Position numbers and translations under genes: made by a program. From an uncultured Bacilli bacterium (GTDB lineage Bacteria; Bacillota_I; Bacilli_A; RF39; UBA660), in contig CALVUP010000005.1 of assembly GCA_944363635.1 (NCBI GenBank), positions 21,909 to 85,908 of the forward strand: DNA of 64,000 nucleotides. Reading direction: 5' to 3'. The notes below the pieces were generated by a model that worked only from the letters and a program-made list of their open reading frames with translations, was not told the origin of the DNA and ran no database searches. Positions 43,916 through 53,968 of this stretch are shown here, in pieces. Position 1 is the stretch's first letter. Every line of letters starts with the position of its first letter.

Positions 43916-46900
43916 CTACTCCTTTACAAAAACTTCAATTTGATGGGGTTTCTTATCATCGATTAATTCTATTTCTCTTACTTTTTGATTATCCATTTTT
44001 ATTTCATTTTTAGTATCTTTTTTTACTGCAATTTTATAAATGGTATCATTATAATGATAAATGATTTCATATTCTTTAAAAGTGTTTTGTGGTTTTATTT
44101 CTAAGTGATTCCCTCTTAAGCGAAATCCCAAAATGTGATTTAAACCAACATTGTAATACCAACCACTACTTCCTGTATACCAGTTCCAACCACCTCTTGC
44201 AGGCATATCCTTGTTGCTATAGATGTCTGCCGAGATGACATAAGGATCTATTTTATATACATCAGCTTTTTCTTGTGTATCGCTACGATGAATTGGATTA
44301 ATCATTTGATAATATTCATAGGCTTCCTTATATTTACCTATCTTTAAAAGAGCTAAAATATACCAAGCTGTTGCATGTGTATATTGCCCTCCATTTTCTC
44401 TGATTCCTTCTGGATATCCAGCAATATATCCTGGATTTTTTTCTTTTCCTGAAAATGATGGTGTTAATAATTTTATAATTTTTAAATTTTCATCTACTAA
44501 ATTTTTTTCAACTGCCTCCACAACAGAATCTGTTTTTTCTTTTGAAAGACCCGTAAGAATTGCAAAAGCTTGTGATATCAAATCGATCTTACACTCTTTA
44601 TTCTTTTTAGCTCCTAGTTTCGTACCATCATCAAAGAAAGCTCTTAAGTAATATCCATCTTGATAACAACGATTCAATGCTTTTTCTAATTTTTCTAACT
44701 CTTTTTGATAAGCATTCATATTTAAGTTTAAATCATAATTTTTAGAAAGAAGAATAAATTTTTGAATGTTGTCATATAGGAAAAATCCTAACCATACACT
44801 ACTTCCTTTTCCTTCAATACCTACTTTATTCATACCATCGTTCCAGTCTCCTCCACCAATTAAAGGCAAACCATTTTCAGCCATATTGGCTAAAGCATGA
44901 TCAATGGAAAGTTTTAAATGTTCATATAAAGATTTTTTGTGTTCGGTGTAGCTATAATTCATTCCACTTTCTTCTTCATTCTCTTCGAGTTTCCTTGCTT
45001 GTACAAATGGAACTTGTTCATCTAAAATCGAATAATCCTCCGTAATGTTTAGATAAGTAGCTGTGGCATATACCAACCACAAATAATCATCTTTATACCT
45101 GCTTCGAAGTCCAAAATGATTGATGGTATGCCACCAATGAAGAACATCTCCTTCTTCAAACTGATGACGCGCATTGATTAAAATTTGTTCTTTTGTAATT
45201 TCTGGGTACACACTACAAATATTTGTAGCATCTTGTAATTGATCTCGATAACCAAAAGCACCTCCAACTTGATAAAAACCAGCACGAGCTTGCAGTCTTG
45301 AAGACAAAGTTTGGTATAAATACCAAGAATTCATCATATAATCAAAACTTTCATCAGGTGTTTTTACCGTAATCTTAGACAATCTTTTTTCCCAATATTG
45401 GATTACACTTTTAATTTCTTTGTTGACTACTTTTAAATCATGGTATTTGGTTGCTAAATAATCAACCATATCCATTCCCTTCGCACATCCAAGTACAAAA
45501 GATAGTTCATAAGAAGAATCTTTTTCAATTGAAATTGTAGAGGTAATGCTTTTCTTCGTAACTTGATTCATATCAAATGTATCAATTTTTTCGGAAGAAG
45601 CTAAAAATACAGTTACATCCGAAAAGTTTGGATCATACACATTACGCATATATAAATACTGTTCACTTTTTTCACATAAGATATATCGATTGGTCTTTTC
45701 ACTCGCACTACCAAGTGTTGGATTTAAAAATAATGAAACCTGTAAATTTAATTTTTTATCTGTTCGATTGGTTATTTTTAGTTTATAAATCTTAATATTA
45801 TCTTCTTTTGCAACTACAATCGTAGAATCGACGATATAATCCTTCGTGTTCATTATATATTGTACATAACCTGCTCCAAATTTTGTAAGTGAAGGATTTA
45901 AATACTTCTGATTGATTTGGATCCCTTCTGTACGATCATTGACTACAATATCATTGGTCCAAGTAGAGATTTTATACATTTGTGAATTGTATCCATAAGT
46001 AAATCCACACATATTGTTGGTCATAATCGTACCAAACGTTTTATTCGATAAAACATTCGTCCATGGTGTTTTGGTGTTTTCATTGGTAATGATGTATTCT
46101 TTTCCTTGTTTACTAAAACCACCATATCCATTATAAAATTTAAGCTTTTTACAATCAAAACTACTTGGAAAAGTTCTTTCATATTCAATCGGTTTTTCTG
46201 GTGCCATATTGCTTTGTTTACTAATCTCTAAAACAGAATCCGCTAAAGATTTATTCACTTTGGTATCAAACTTTAAACGAGCGGTCATATTTAATAAAGT
46301 TTCTTCTTCCTTGGATACGTCTTTTTTATCGAGTATAAATACTCTTCCTGGGACATCATCTATATCATATAACGTACGCATCTTATAAAGTTCTAACTCA
46401 ATTTCTTTTTTAATTACTTTGCTATATTCTTCATCTTCACTATTAATAATCACTAAATCAAGAAAAATCGATCTACTTTTAAAATAAAGATAAGCCTTCA
46501 ATATTTCTCGGACAAATCCAAGCGATGAAATCTCCTCAATATGAATACACATAATTGGTAGATCCCCAGAAATACCAAATTTCCATAAATTGGTTTGATT
46601 TAAACTGTTTTGTTTTAATAATTGAACACGATCTTCATGAATAAAAATTTTAGAAGTTTGATAAATGTAATTTAACATTGTATTATAAGTACGCATTTCA
46701 TAACCTTCAAGTCCTAATAATTTTGTATTCTCATTATTTGCCATCGTTGCATAGGTAAATGCTTCTTCTAATTCATGTTTTTCATTATAAGATTTTAAAA
46801 TATCATTTACTTCTTCTTTACTTCTAGCAAATCCAGAAATATAATAGACTTCTTGTTTTTGCCCCGGTAAAATTTTTAAAGTATGCCTGATGGCCATAAT

Positions 46901-49900
46901 CGGATCAATATTCGTACCCACTTTATTCGAAAGTTTTTGAAATAGCGCGGCTGGATGTGTAAGATTATTTCCTCTGTTAATAAATTCTTCTCTTTCTGAA
47001 ACAAAAGTCGATGGATTGTTACTATTTAAATTTAACAAACGCGCAAAACAATACGTTAAAGAAAAATCATTTCGATTTTTACGACACATCACCAAAGCAT
47101 CATTATCTGTATCTATTTCACTATGAATAAATAAATTTTGAAAAGTACGATGATTGATATCCGCCATATTCTTATCCAAAACGACTTCATTATAAGAAGT
47201 AATTTCTATGTTTTTCGTTTCATGGCTATTGTTCATAAATGTATATTTTCTAATTTCAGCATTATGCTTTTTTGTAACAATCATTTCACTTTTTGTAACA
47301 AAATTTTCATCTTCCCTGATAAATTTCACTCGATCCGTTGCAAAGACAACCTCATATTTATCTGGCGTTTTATAAACAGGTGCATACGTATTGGACCAAA
47401 TTTTGTTGGTTTTTAAATCTCGAATATACAAATATGTTCCATAATCTTGATTGGTAATTTTGCGATAACGATTAATTTGAATTTCTTTATATCTTGAAAA
47501 GCCATTGCCACGATCATTAATAATAAGGGCATATTTCCCATTTGATAAAACAGAAAATTCTTTGGTATCTTTCAAAGTAGAGAAAGAACGGAAATCATTT
47601 GCTACCTTTTCCCTTTCAAAATTGTATTTCTTATATTCGTTTGCACTGATATCAATTGGTGTATTGATGCCTAATTTTTCTTTTAATAACATATCATAAG
47701 CATTCATATTGGTATCACTATGAAAATAGTTTTGGATAATGCCATCTTTTAAATAATTCGCTAACGAAGAGAGAATCATCCCTTGATGATGAGCGAAGAA
47801 TGCATAAACATTCTCATTCAAATCATAGTCATAGGCCTCATAGCAACCATATTCTCCATACATACCCATTTCCTTAAATTTCTTTATGTTTTCATAAACA
47901 GCCTCTGGAAATAATGCAGTTGTCATTAAGGAACTATAAGGAGAAATGACAACTCGATCATCCATATCATTTTGTAATTTTAAATAAGGCGTTGAAAAAT
48001 ATCGATATTTATAATTCATCTTTTCATCTTTTTTAGCACAAGCGGACTCACTAATTCCCCATGGTAGATTTTTACTGATGTTAAGAGCATATTCTTTTTG
48101 ACAAAAATATGCAAAATAATAACTTTCATCCAATAAGGTGTTTTTATAATTTTTCATAAAGATCAGTGGCATATAATATTCGAAAGAAGTTCCAGACCAA
48201 GAGAGCAATCCCTTATGCCTTTTGTATCTCGTTTGTGTCTTATCTAAAGACAACCAATGTTTAATTGGTACTTGTTGTAAGGCAATTGCTACATATCCAA
48301 GCAATCTCGATTCACTAGCAAACTTATTATAATTATACTCACTGAGTTTCGCTTCTTTGGTATCATATACGACACTAAAAACATTTTTATTGGTATATAG
48401 TACTTTAAAATTGGTATTTTGAATAAGATCTTTTACCATTTCATAAAGTTTTTTTTCTTTATGTTTTTTGACAAATTCCTTCGTTACAATCAAGCACGCT
48501 ACAAAATTACCACTATCCACAGATGAAACGACTTGTGGTTCTTTAATTTCTAATGTTTTGATATCGTACCAATTGTATAAATGACCATTCCATTTTTCTA
48601 ATTTTTGGACTGTTTTAATAATTTTATGTATTAAATTTATTGCTTTATCCAAAGAAATAAAGTTAAGCTCATAAGCGGAAATAATAGATGTTAAAGAAAA
48701 TCCAATATTGGTTGGAGAAGTTTTTAAATCCACTTTTTCTTCACGAGTCAACTGATAATTATCTGGGATTAAATAATTGTATTCTTTTGTTAACAATTGA
48801 TCAAAATACTGCCAAGTTAAGTGAGCAAGCTCTGTAATTTCTTTGTTTTTTTCATCATTGATTTCTTCTTTCTTTGTTTTCGTTTTACTGACATAATTTA
48901 AAACAAAAGGAGCAATTAAGAAAGACAAACTAAATAATGTTGGTAAAAGGAAGAAGGATGGGTCTGTTAAAAGAGTAACTACGAGTAAAACAATAACACA
49001 AATATAATTGGCTATAAATTTTTTAAAATAAGTTGATAGCGTATTTTTAGCTTTTTTCTCAGCATCTTCTGCAGTTAACCAACTTAATAAATTTTGCTTA
49101 CTAATCAACATTCGATAAACAGAAGTAAAAAAGGATTTTAAATATAAATAGCAAGTATAAGGAATGGTAATGAAAGAAATAAAACTTCTGATGGCTACGG
49201 CTTTATTGCCATACATGATATTTTCATGATATTTATATTTTTGTTTTCGATTGGTTGGTTTAATTTGAATATGAATTCTTTCTGCCCAAGATAACAAAGT
49301 AGGAAGCAATAATACAAACAATAAGAATAAAATGGTAAAGTAAAGATTTTTAGAAAGACATGTGTTTAATACCAAGAGTAAGACAAAGGCAAGATATAAA
49401 AACATTCTTCGAATGTTATCAAAAATTCGAAATTTTCCGATGGAGTCAATTGGATTTTTAATCCATTTATTTCCGGCTTTTATTTTTGATTTTAAATAGC
49501 CTAGTATTTGTGTATCTCCCCTAGCCCATCTGGCTTGTCTAGTGGTATCTACTTGATAACTAGCAGGGAAATCATCAATAAATTCAATATCCGATGCTAA
49601 AGCACATCGTAGGAAAATTCCCTCAATCATATCATGAGATAAAATTAAATTTTCTGGAAATAAGTTACTAAGAATCGTATCAAAAGCTTCTAAATTATAG
49701 ATTCCTTTTCCTACAAAGTTGCCTTCATGAAAATAATCCTGGTAAAAATCACTGACGGTTGAATTATAAACACTGAATCCACCAACGCCTGCAAATGTTT
49801 GTGAATAGATGGATTTATTGGTCGATTCAATATCCATACTGATTCTTGGTTGCATCATACCATACCCTTTTATAATTTTGGTTTTTTCTTCATTATAAAT

Positions 49901-51580
49901 TGGTTTATTTAATGGATGATCCATAGCTCCAATTAGATGAATCGCTGTATTTAAAACCAAGTCGGTATCGGCATCTAAAGTAATGACATATTTTATTTTT
50001 TCATTTAAAGAAGAAATGGTTTCTACTTTAAAATATTTTTCTTTTTGTTCGTTTGTATATTGATGTAATAGCAATTTATTAAAATCAATTAAAGCGCCTC
50101 TTTTTCGTTCATAACCTAAATATGAATGCATGGATTTATTGTAAAAACGATTTCTATAGACGAAATAGAAAAGATTTTGCTTGTATTTTTTATTTAATTC
50201 TTTGCAAAGTTCTAATCCATAATTGCATATTTCATCATCAAAAGAAGTTGTTTTGCTTTTTTCTTCACTTGCATCGACCATTAAAGCAAAATATAAATTT
50301 TTACTATTGTTTACCAAATAAAATTGTTCTAATTTCTTGAACATTTTTAACATTTTCTTCTTATCTTTGACAATGGTTGGTATTACCATCATGGTTTTTG
50401 CTGAATTTGGTATTTTTTCTAAATAATTCATCTTAGGCAAAGAAACCGGTTTATAAAATTGCAATAAAAGTTTATTGGTTATTTTAATTACTATATCACT
50501 GCACGGCAAAAGGAGTAAGAAAAAACCAAAAATATAATTTTGAAATAAGAGAATAGCAAAAGCCAAGGTTAAAATAAGTGTAACAATCGTAATGAAGCCT
50601 AAATAAAAGATTCTTCTTCCTTTTAGATTTTTTTCTTTAAACAAATAATTTCCAATATGTGTTTTTGTCTTTAAAGCTTCTGTAATCAATCGATTGACAT
50701 AACTATATTCATCCGTTAGTTCTTCTTCTTGATTTTTGATGATTTGTTCACGGTATAAACTTTTAGTATCATCCGTCATATTTTTATAAACTTCATCAAA
50801 ATTTAGTTGTTTTTCTGTAAAAGAAACTTTATCATATAATGTACTACTATCTAATTCTAAAACGATTTTTAAAGACTGAAAGATATTTGATGTTACAATA
50901 TTGTTTTCAATTTCCTTTTTATGTTCCTGTTCAATAATTGTTCGAATATCAACATTATTTTCTTTTAATAATTCATTAAATTCCATAAAACCATTATCGG
51001 ATATAGAACCTAATTCTTGTATTTTTTCATTTAAACGATATAAATAATACGTCTTTTTTAATAAAGTTTTATTTAATTTTATATAATTTTTAATATCGAT
51101 CTTTGCATTGTTTTTATAATGTTTTGATACCATAGTATCCGTAACTTTATCTGCTTTTAACAACTCTTGCAATCTTGTTTCTTCAATATCAACGACTAAA
51201 CTTAATCGTTTAAAAAACAAAACAAATAAAATATAGACAATGGTATCAATTTCATTGTAACTAAAATAGTGTTCATAATTTTGTTGAAAACGATTAATTT
51301 CCTTTTGCAAAATGTTGATGTCTATTAAATAATTGTATCTTTTTAATATTTTGGAAAGCATTTTTTCTACCTTAGTTGCGTTATTTATAATATTTATAAA
51401 CTTTCGATCCCTTTTTACCTCTTGAAAATGATTATAGACTTCCCTTAATAAGTAATAATTATCAATAAACCATTCATTGGTAGGCCCTACAAAGTATTTC
51501 TTTTTGGTTAATAAAACCAGCTTTTCATAGTAATCGGTAATTTTTGTATAATCTTTTTTTAAACTCTTTTTGCAATTCAT
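43916..51580 (-). CDS. Cyclic beta-glucan synthase-like protein (NdvB type)
   Basis: This 2554-residue protein has an N-terminal soluble region (1-325) and membrane helices around 325-370. A family 2-like glycosyltransferase (about 385-720) carries TLDADTDLVLNTAIHLI and the RQARWARGDTQIL product motif. Further helices lie at about 725-960. A glucoamylase-like domain (about 960-1330; SLTSIISAYELNF, ESRLLGYVAIA, LSWSGTSFEYYMPL) follows, then GH94-type phosphorylase domains to the end (GGAFGYRDQLQDA, GGGDWNDGMNKVG, NGGQYTHATAWYI). This is the order in cyclic beta-1,2-glucan synthases, in which the GH94 part controls chain length. The product here is not proven. Confidence 0.88.
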   Translation of the reverse strand: MNCKKSLKKDYTKITDYYEKLVLLTKKKYFVGPTNEWFIDNYYLLREVYNHFQEVKRDRKFINIINNATKVEKMLSKILKRYNYLIDINILQKEINRFQQNYEHYFSYNEIDTIVYILFVLFFKRLSLVVDIEETRLQELLKADKVTDTMVSKHYKNNAKIDIKNYIKLNKTLLKKTYYLYRLNEKIQELGSISDNGFMEFNELLKENNVDIRTIIEQEHKKEIENNIVTSNIFQSLKIVLELDSSTLYDKVSFTEKQLNFDEVYKNMTDDTKSLYREQIIKNQEEELTDEYSYVNRLITEALKTKTHIGNYLFKEKNLKGRRIFYLGFITIVTLILTLAFAILLFQNYIFGFFLLLLPCSDIVIKITNKLLLQFYKPVSLPKMNYLEKIPNSAKTMMVIPTIVKDKKKMLKMFKKLEQFYLVNNSKNLYFALMVDASEEKSKTTSFDDEICNYGLELCKELNKKYKQNLFYFVYRNRFYNKSMHSYLGYERKRGALIDFNKLLLHQYTNEQKEKYFKVETISSLNEKIKYVITLDADTDLVLNTAIHLIGAMDHPLNKPIYNEEKTKIIKGYGMMQPRISMDIESTNKSIYSQTFAGVGGFSVYNSTVSDFYQDYFHEGNFVGKGIYNLEAFDTILSNLFPENLILSHDMIEGIFLRCALASDIEFIDDFPASYQVDTTRQARWARGDTQILGYLKSKIKAGNKWIKNPIDSIGKFRIFDNIRRMFLYLAFVLLLVLNTCLSKNLYFTILFLLFVLLLPTLLSWAERIHIQIKPTNRKQKYKYHENIMYGNKAVAIRSFISFITIPYTCYLYLKSFFTSVYRMLISKQNLLSWLTAEDAEKKAKNTLSTYFKKFIANYICVIVLLVVTLLTDPSFFLLPTLFSLSFLIAPFVLNYVSKTKTKKEEINDEKNKEITELAHLTWQYFDQLLTKEYNYLIPDNYQLTREEKVDLKTSPTNIGFSLTSIISAYELNFISLDKAINLIHKIIKTVQKLEKWNGHLYNWYDIKTLEIKEPQVVSSVDSGNFVACLIVTKEFVKKHKEKKLYEMVKDLIQNTNFKVLYTNKNVFSVVYDTKEAKLSEYNYNKFASESRLLGYVAIALQQVPIKHWLSLDKTQTRYKRHKGLLSWSGTSFEYYMPLIFMKNYKNTLLDESYYFAYFCQKEYALNISKNLPWGISESACAKKDEKMNYKYRYFSTPYLKLQNDMDDRVVISPYSSLMTTALFPEAVYENIKKFKEMGMYGEYGCYEAYDYDLNENVYAFFAHHQGMILSSLANYLKDGIIQNYFHSDTNMNAYDMLLKEKLGINTPIDISANEYKKYNFEREKVANDFRSFSTLKDTKEFSVLSNGKYALIINDRGNGFSRYKEIQINRYRKITNQDYGTYLYIRDLKTNKIWSNTYAPVYKTPDKYEVVFATDRVKFIREDENFVTKSEMIVTKKHNAEIRKYTFMNNSHETKNIEITSYNEVVLDKNMADINHRTFQNLFIHSEIDTDNDALVMCRKNRNDFSLTYCFARLLNLNSNNPSTFVSEREEFINRGNNLTHPAALFQKLSNKVGTNIDPIMAIRHTLKILPGQKQEVYYISGFARSKEEVNDILKSYNEKHELEEAFTYATMANNENTKLLGLEGYEMRTYNTMLNYIYQTSKIFIHEDRVQLLKQNSLNQTNLWKFGISGDLPIMCIHIEEISSLGFVREILKAYLYFKSRSIFLDLVIINSEDEEYSKVIKKEIELELYKMRTLYDIDDVPGRVFILDKKDVSKEEETLLNMTARLKFDTKVNKSLADSVLEISKQSNMAPEKPIEYERTFPSSFDCKKLKFYNGYGGFSKQGKEYIITNENTKTPWTNVLSNKTFGTIMTNNMCGFTYGYNSQMYKISTWTNDIVVNDRTEGIQINQKYLNPSLTKFGAGYVQYIMNTKDYIVDSTIVVAKEDNIKIYKLKITNRTDKKLNLQVSLFLNPTLGSASEKTNRYILCEKSEQYLYMRNVYDPNFSDVTVFLASSEKIDTFDMNQVTKKSITSTISIEKDSSYELSFVLGCAKGMDMVDYLATKYHDLKVVNKEIKSVIQYWEKRLSKITVKTPDESFDYMMNSWYLYQTLSSRLQARAGFYQVGGAFGYRDQLQDATNICSVYPEITKEQILINARHQFEEGDVLHWWHTINHFGLRSRYKDDYLWLVYATATYLNITEDYSILDEQVPFVQARKLEENEEESGMNYSYTEHKKSLYEHLKLSIDHALANMAENGLPLIGGGDWNDGMNKVGIEGKGSSVWLGFFLYDNIQKFILLSKNYDLNLNMNAYQKELEKLEKALNRCYQDGYYLRAFFDDGTKLGAKKNKECKIDLISQAFAILTGLSKEKTDSVVEAVEKNLVDENLKIIKLLTPSFSGKEKNPGYIAGYPEGIRENGGQYTHATAWYILALLKIGKYKEAYEYYQMINPIHRSDTQEKADVYKIDPYVISADIYSNKDMPARGGWNWYTGSSGWYYNVGLNHILGFRLRGNHLEIKPQNTFKEYEIIYHYNDTIYKIAVKKDTKNEIKMDNQKVREIELIDDKKPHQIEVFVKE

Positions 51581-51605
51581 AACTTACCTCCTCTATACTA
51601 TATCC

Positions 51606-51635
51606 ATTATATCATTTTCCTAGGCCTTTATCCAA
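51606..51635 (-). promoter_or_regulatory. Promoter of the glucan-synthase operon
   Basis: TTGGAT and TATAAT on the minus strand are 18 bases apart, just upstream of the AGGAGGT site of the giant gene. Confidence 0.6.
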
Positions 51636-51640
51636 TAAAA

Positions 51641-51665
51641 AAAAGCATATCTTTTCTATGCTTTT
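51641..51665 (-). terminator. Terminator of the hypothetical gene at 51.7 kb
   Basis: AAAAGCATA and TATGCTTTT pair over 9 bp on the minus strand with a seven-base loop and a run of T. It separates the accessory cluster from the glucan-synthase promoter. Confidence 0.85.
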
Positions 51666-52164
51666 ATCGGTTTGTTAACTTTTTAGTTTTAGCTGTCGTT
51701 TTTTCTTCTAACATTTGAAGTCTTTCTTCATACCCACTAAAAATAAATTTTAGGGTACGCCTATAATCTTTCGTATTTTGATGGTTTTGTCTATACTGAA
51801 CAAGATCTTTCATAGTTGCAGTTGTAGATTCCTCTAAAAAACGATGGTCCACTTCACTCACAAAACCACCAAAGGATACTCTCCTTTCACAAGATGGAAT
51901 AAAATAAGGAAGGAGCTTTCCCTTAACATTGGTTGTTTTGATTTTAGAAAAAATCATATCGTCACAAATATCACAATATGTGGTTGTTCTTAACAAAGGA
52001 ATTTTAATTCCTGTAATAATTTCTTTAGCATAACCAAGTCGATAATTAGGAACTACTAAAACTTCCAACTCCGTTTTTTCTTTATATGCTCCGTGTGGTG
52101 CATAGCCATTTTTAATATAGAAATCCGATAAAATATAAATGGATGTTTTGTATACTTTTTTCAT
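51664..52164 (-). CDS. Hypothetical protein, cysteine-containing
   Basis: I do not recognise this 166-residue protein. It is soluble and basic. It has a CDIC motif (TYCDICDDMIF) and a later cysteine (IPSCERRVSFGG), which could bind zinc. The C-terminal third is charged and helical (KDYRRTLKFIFSGYEERLQMLEE). An AGGAGGT site precedes the ATG. It is the last gene of a three-gene accessory group with the ADP-ribosyltransferase-like fusion and a metallopeptidase-like protein. Confidence 0.6.
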   Translation of the reverse strand: MKKVYKTSIYILSDFYIKNGYAPHGAYKEKTELEVLVVPNYRLGYAKEIITGIKIPLLRTTTYCDICDDMIFSKIKTTNVKGKLLPYFIPSCERRVSFGGFVSEVDHRFLEESTTATMKDLVQYRQNHQNTKDYRRTLKFIFSGYEERLQMLEEKTTAKTKKLTNR

Positions 52165-52215
52165 GATGTACCTCCTATTTCATTATAATATACTTTTAAG
52201 TATCATACAACTTTT

Positions 52216-53874
52216 TTATACATTCAAATAACGTGAGATCATCTGCTTTGGAAATCTTGTTTTTTTAATCACATGATCTGTTTTTTCTTTATCAAAAGGA
52301 ACTTCTATTTTTTCAAGTTCATATCCCTCTTTTGTTTGATGAATAATCGTATATGTTGCCAAATCATCACGTCCACCCTTATTTCCCATACCAGTTGCTC
52401 TTAAGGTGTGAAAATTGGTGTTTGAAGTTTCTACATGACTTTCAAAATGAACATGTCCTTGAATAATAGCATCGTAATCTTTTACTGTTTTTAATTTGTC
52501 ATTACTTAAAAACAATGGATTTTCAATATAAGATTTGACTCCTTCTAAAGAAGGAATGATATATTCTTGCTCTTTTATATACTTTCTTAAAAGTTTTAAT
52601 TGCGTAATGGGACTTTCTTTTGCAAATGTTTCATCAAAAGGATATCCGATTGAATAAGCAAGTTCCATTAATTGATCCTTACTATTGGTATAGAAAAATT
52701 GATCATAACTTTCATTTGGATAATCTTGATAAGACCAGGTACTATGCATATCATAATCACATCGTACATCATTTGCAAAATGACATAAAGCAATGCTTTT
52801 ATTTCCAAGTGCTAATTCTATAAATTTAGGGTATGTTTTTAAAGTACAAATTTGCTCAGGGGTTAATTGCTCTTTTGTCCAAGCTACATTGGACTCTTTT
52901 TCATAACAGAAATAAGTAAAAGGAGCCGTCGATAAATTGATGTATTCTTCATTGTTTCCTGCAATAGGGATTACTTGATACTCTTCTAATAGATCCATCA
53001 CTTCTTTTGGATTTGGACCTAATCCAATATTATCACCAAGGGAATAAATCTCAGTAATTCCCCTGTTTTTGATATCTTTTAATATTGCTTCTAATGGTTC
53101 ATACAACCCATGAACATCGGTAAAAACAGCAATTTGTCTTTCCTCAAAATTTTTAGTATTTTTTTCTTTGGGTTCTCCTTTTTGATTTAGCCATTTTTCT
53201 TGCAAGGAAGCAAGTATATCGTCCAGCCATTTATCCCCTTCATTACAAGCAATCATAAGCTCAATTTTTTCTTTATCTGGTCTTTGAATCGTCTCTTTTG
53301 TTTCCCCTAAATCCTCCGGTGTCAACTCTAAGCCAATCTCGTTCGTTAAAAAGTTATAAATTTGTTTAAATTTATCATGTCTAAACGATGTAAGAATCTC
53401 TTCTTGCTTTATAAAATCTGGAATCATATACTCTTCTTCACATAAGCCATCAATCTTACAAAAAGAATATACATCTTCTACTGGTATTTTTAATACATAA
53501 ATTCTTTCGTGATTTGCAAAAGCAGAAGCTACGGATAAACGAGTCGTTGCGGAAATAAATAGTGTATTTCCATTTAATTGTTGTGCATATGCTATGTTAT
53601 CTACGTCTAAGTTTTCAGTTTCTATGGTTTTTTTCTCTTTATACCATCTTGAATAAAATCCTGTTTCCTGACCTTTCTTAGCTCCTCTTAATAAATACAT
53701 ATAACCATCTTTTATAAATTTTTCATTAAGTTGTTTGCACTGTTCCTCGTCTTTTGATTTTTTTTCTAAATGAGAACTTCTTTTTGGATATTCCTTTAGT
53801 ATCTCATCTACATTTCCCACAAATACATATTCTGGATGAAATAAATAATCCAAGTTGTGATTTTGATTTTTCAT
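52216..53874 (-). CDS. Putative ADP-ribosyltransferase-fold domain fused to a metallophosphoesterase
   Basis: This 552-residue protein has two parts. Residues 55-165 show the R-S-E arrangement of ADP-ribosyltransferase folds: YLLRGAKKGQ (R63), FISATTRLSVASAFA (S108 in a strand-plus-helix) and LCEEEYMIP (E146-E148). Residues 245-540 are a YfcE/ApaH-like metallophosphoesterase: AVFTDVHGLYEPLEAIL (D253, H255), YSLGDNIGLGPNP (D281), IAGNNEEY (asparagine N308 where GNH is usual), LCHFAN and IQGHVHFESH. The second half is clear; the ADP-ribosyltransferase reading is inference from motif spacing. A linked function could be modification of a nucleotide or macromolecule with removal of a phosphate product. 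Confidence 0.72.
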   Translation of the reverse strand: MKNQNHNLDYLFHPEYVFVGNVDEILKEYPKRSSHLEKKSKDEEQCKQLNEKFIKDGYMYLLRGAKKGQETGFYSRWYKEKKTIETENLDVDNIAYAQQLNGNTLFISATTRLSVASAFANHERIYVLKIPVEDVYSFCKIDGLCEEEYMIPDFIKQEEILTSFRHDKFKQIYNFLTNEIGLELTPEDLGETKETIQRPDKEKIELMIACNEGDKWLDDILASLQEKWLNQKGEPKEKNTKNFEERQIAVFTDVHGLYEPLEAILKDIKNRGITEIYSLGDNIGLGPNPKEVMDLLEEYQVIPIAGNNEEYINLSTAPFTYFCYEKESNVAWTKEQLTPEQICTLKTYPKFIELALGNKSIALCHFANDVRCDYDMHSTWSYQDYPNESYDQFFYTNSKDQLMELAYSIGYPFDETFAKESPITQLKLLRKYIKEQEYIIPSLEGVKSYIENPLFLSNDKLKTVKDYDAIIQGHVHFESHVETSNTNFHTLRATGMGNKGGRDDLATYTIIHQTKEGYELEKIEVPFDKEKTDHVIKKTRFPKQMISRYLNV

Positions 53875-53940
53875 ACCAATCCCCTTCTTTATAGAAATAA
53901 TGGCTATATTATACCATACAACGAATTAAAAGTAAAGAAA

Positions 53941-53965
53941 GACAAGTCAAATGTTTTAACCTGTC
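53941..53965 (-). terminator. Terminator after the metallopeptidase-like gene
   Basis: GACAGGTT and GACTTGTC pair over 8 bp in the minus-strand RNA (with two G-U pairs) around a nine-base loop, followed by TTTCTTTACTTTT. Confidence 0.6.
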
Positions 53966-53968
53966 CTT

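Noticed and set aside
43916..51580. Plus-strand open frames inside the giant glucan-synthase gene
   Set aside because: They have no ribosome sites, domains or signal, and lie opposite a clearly coding strand.
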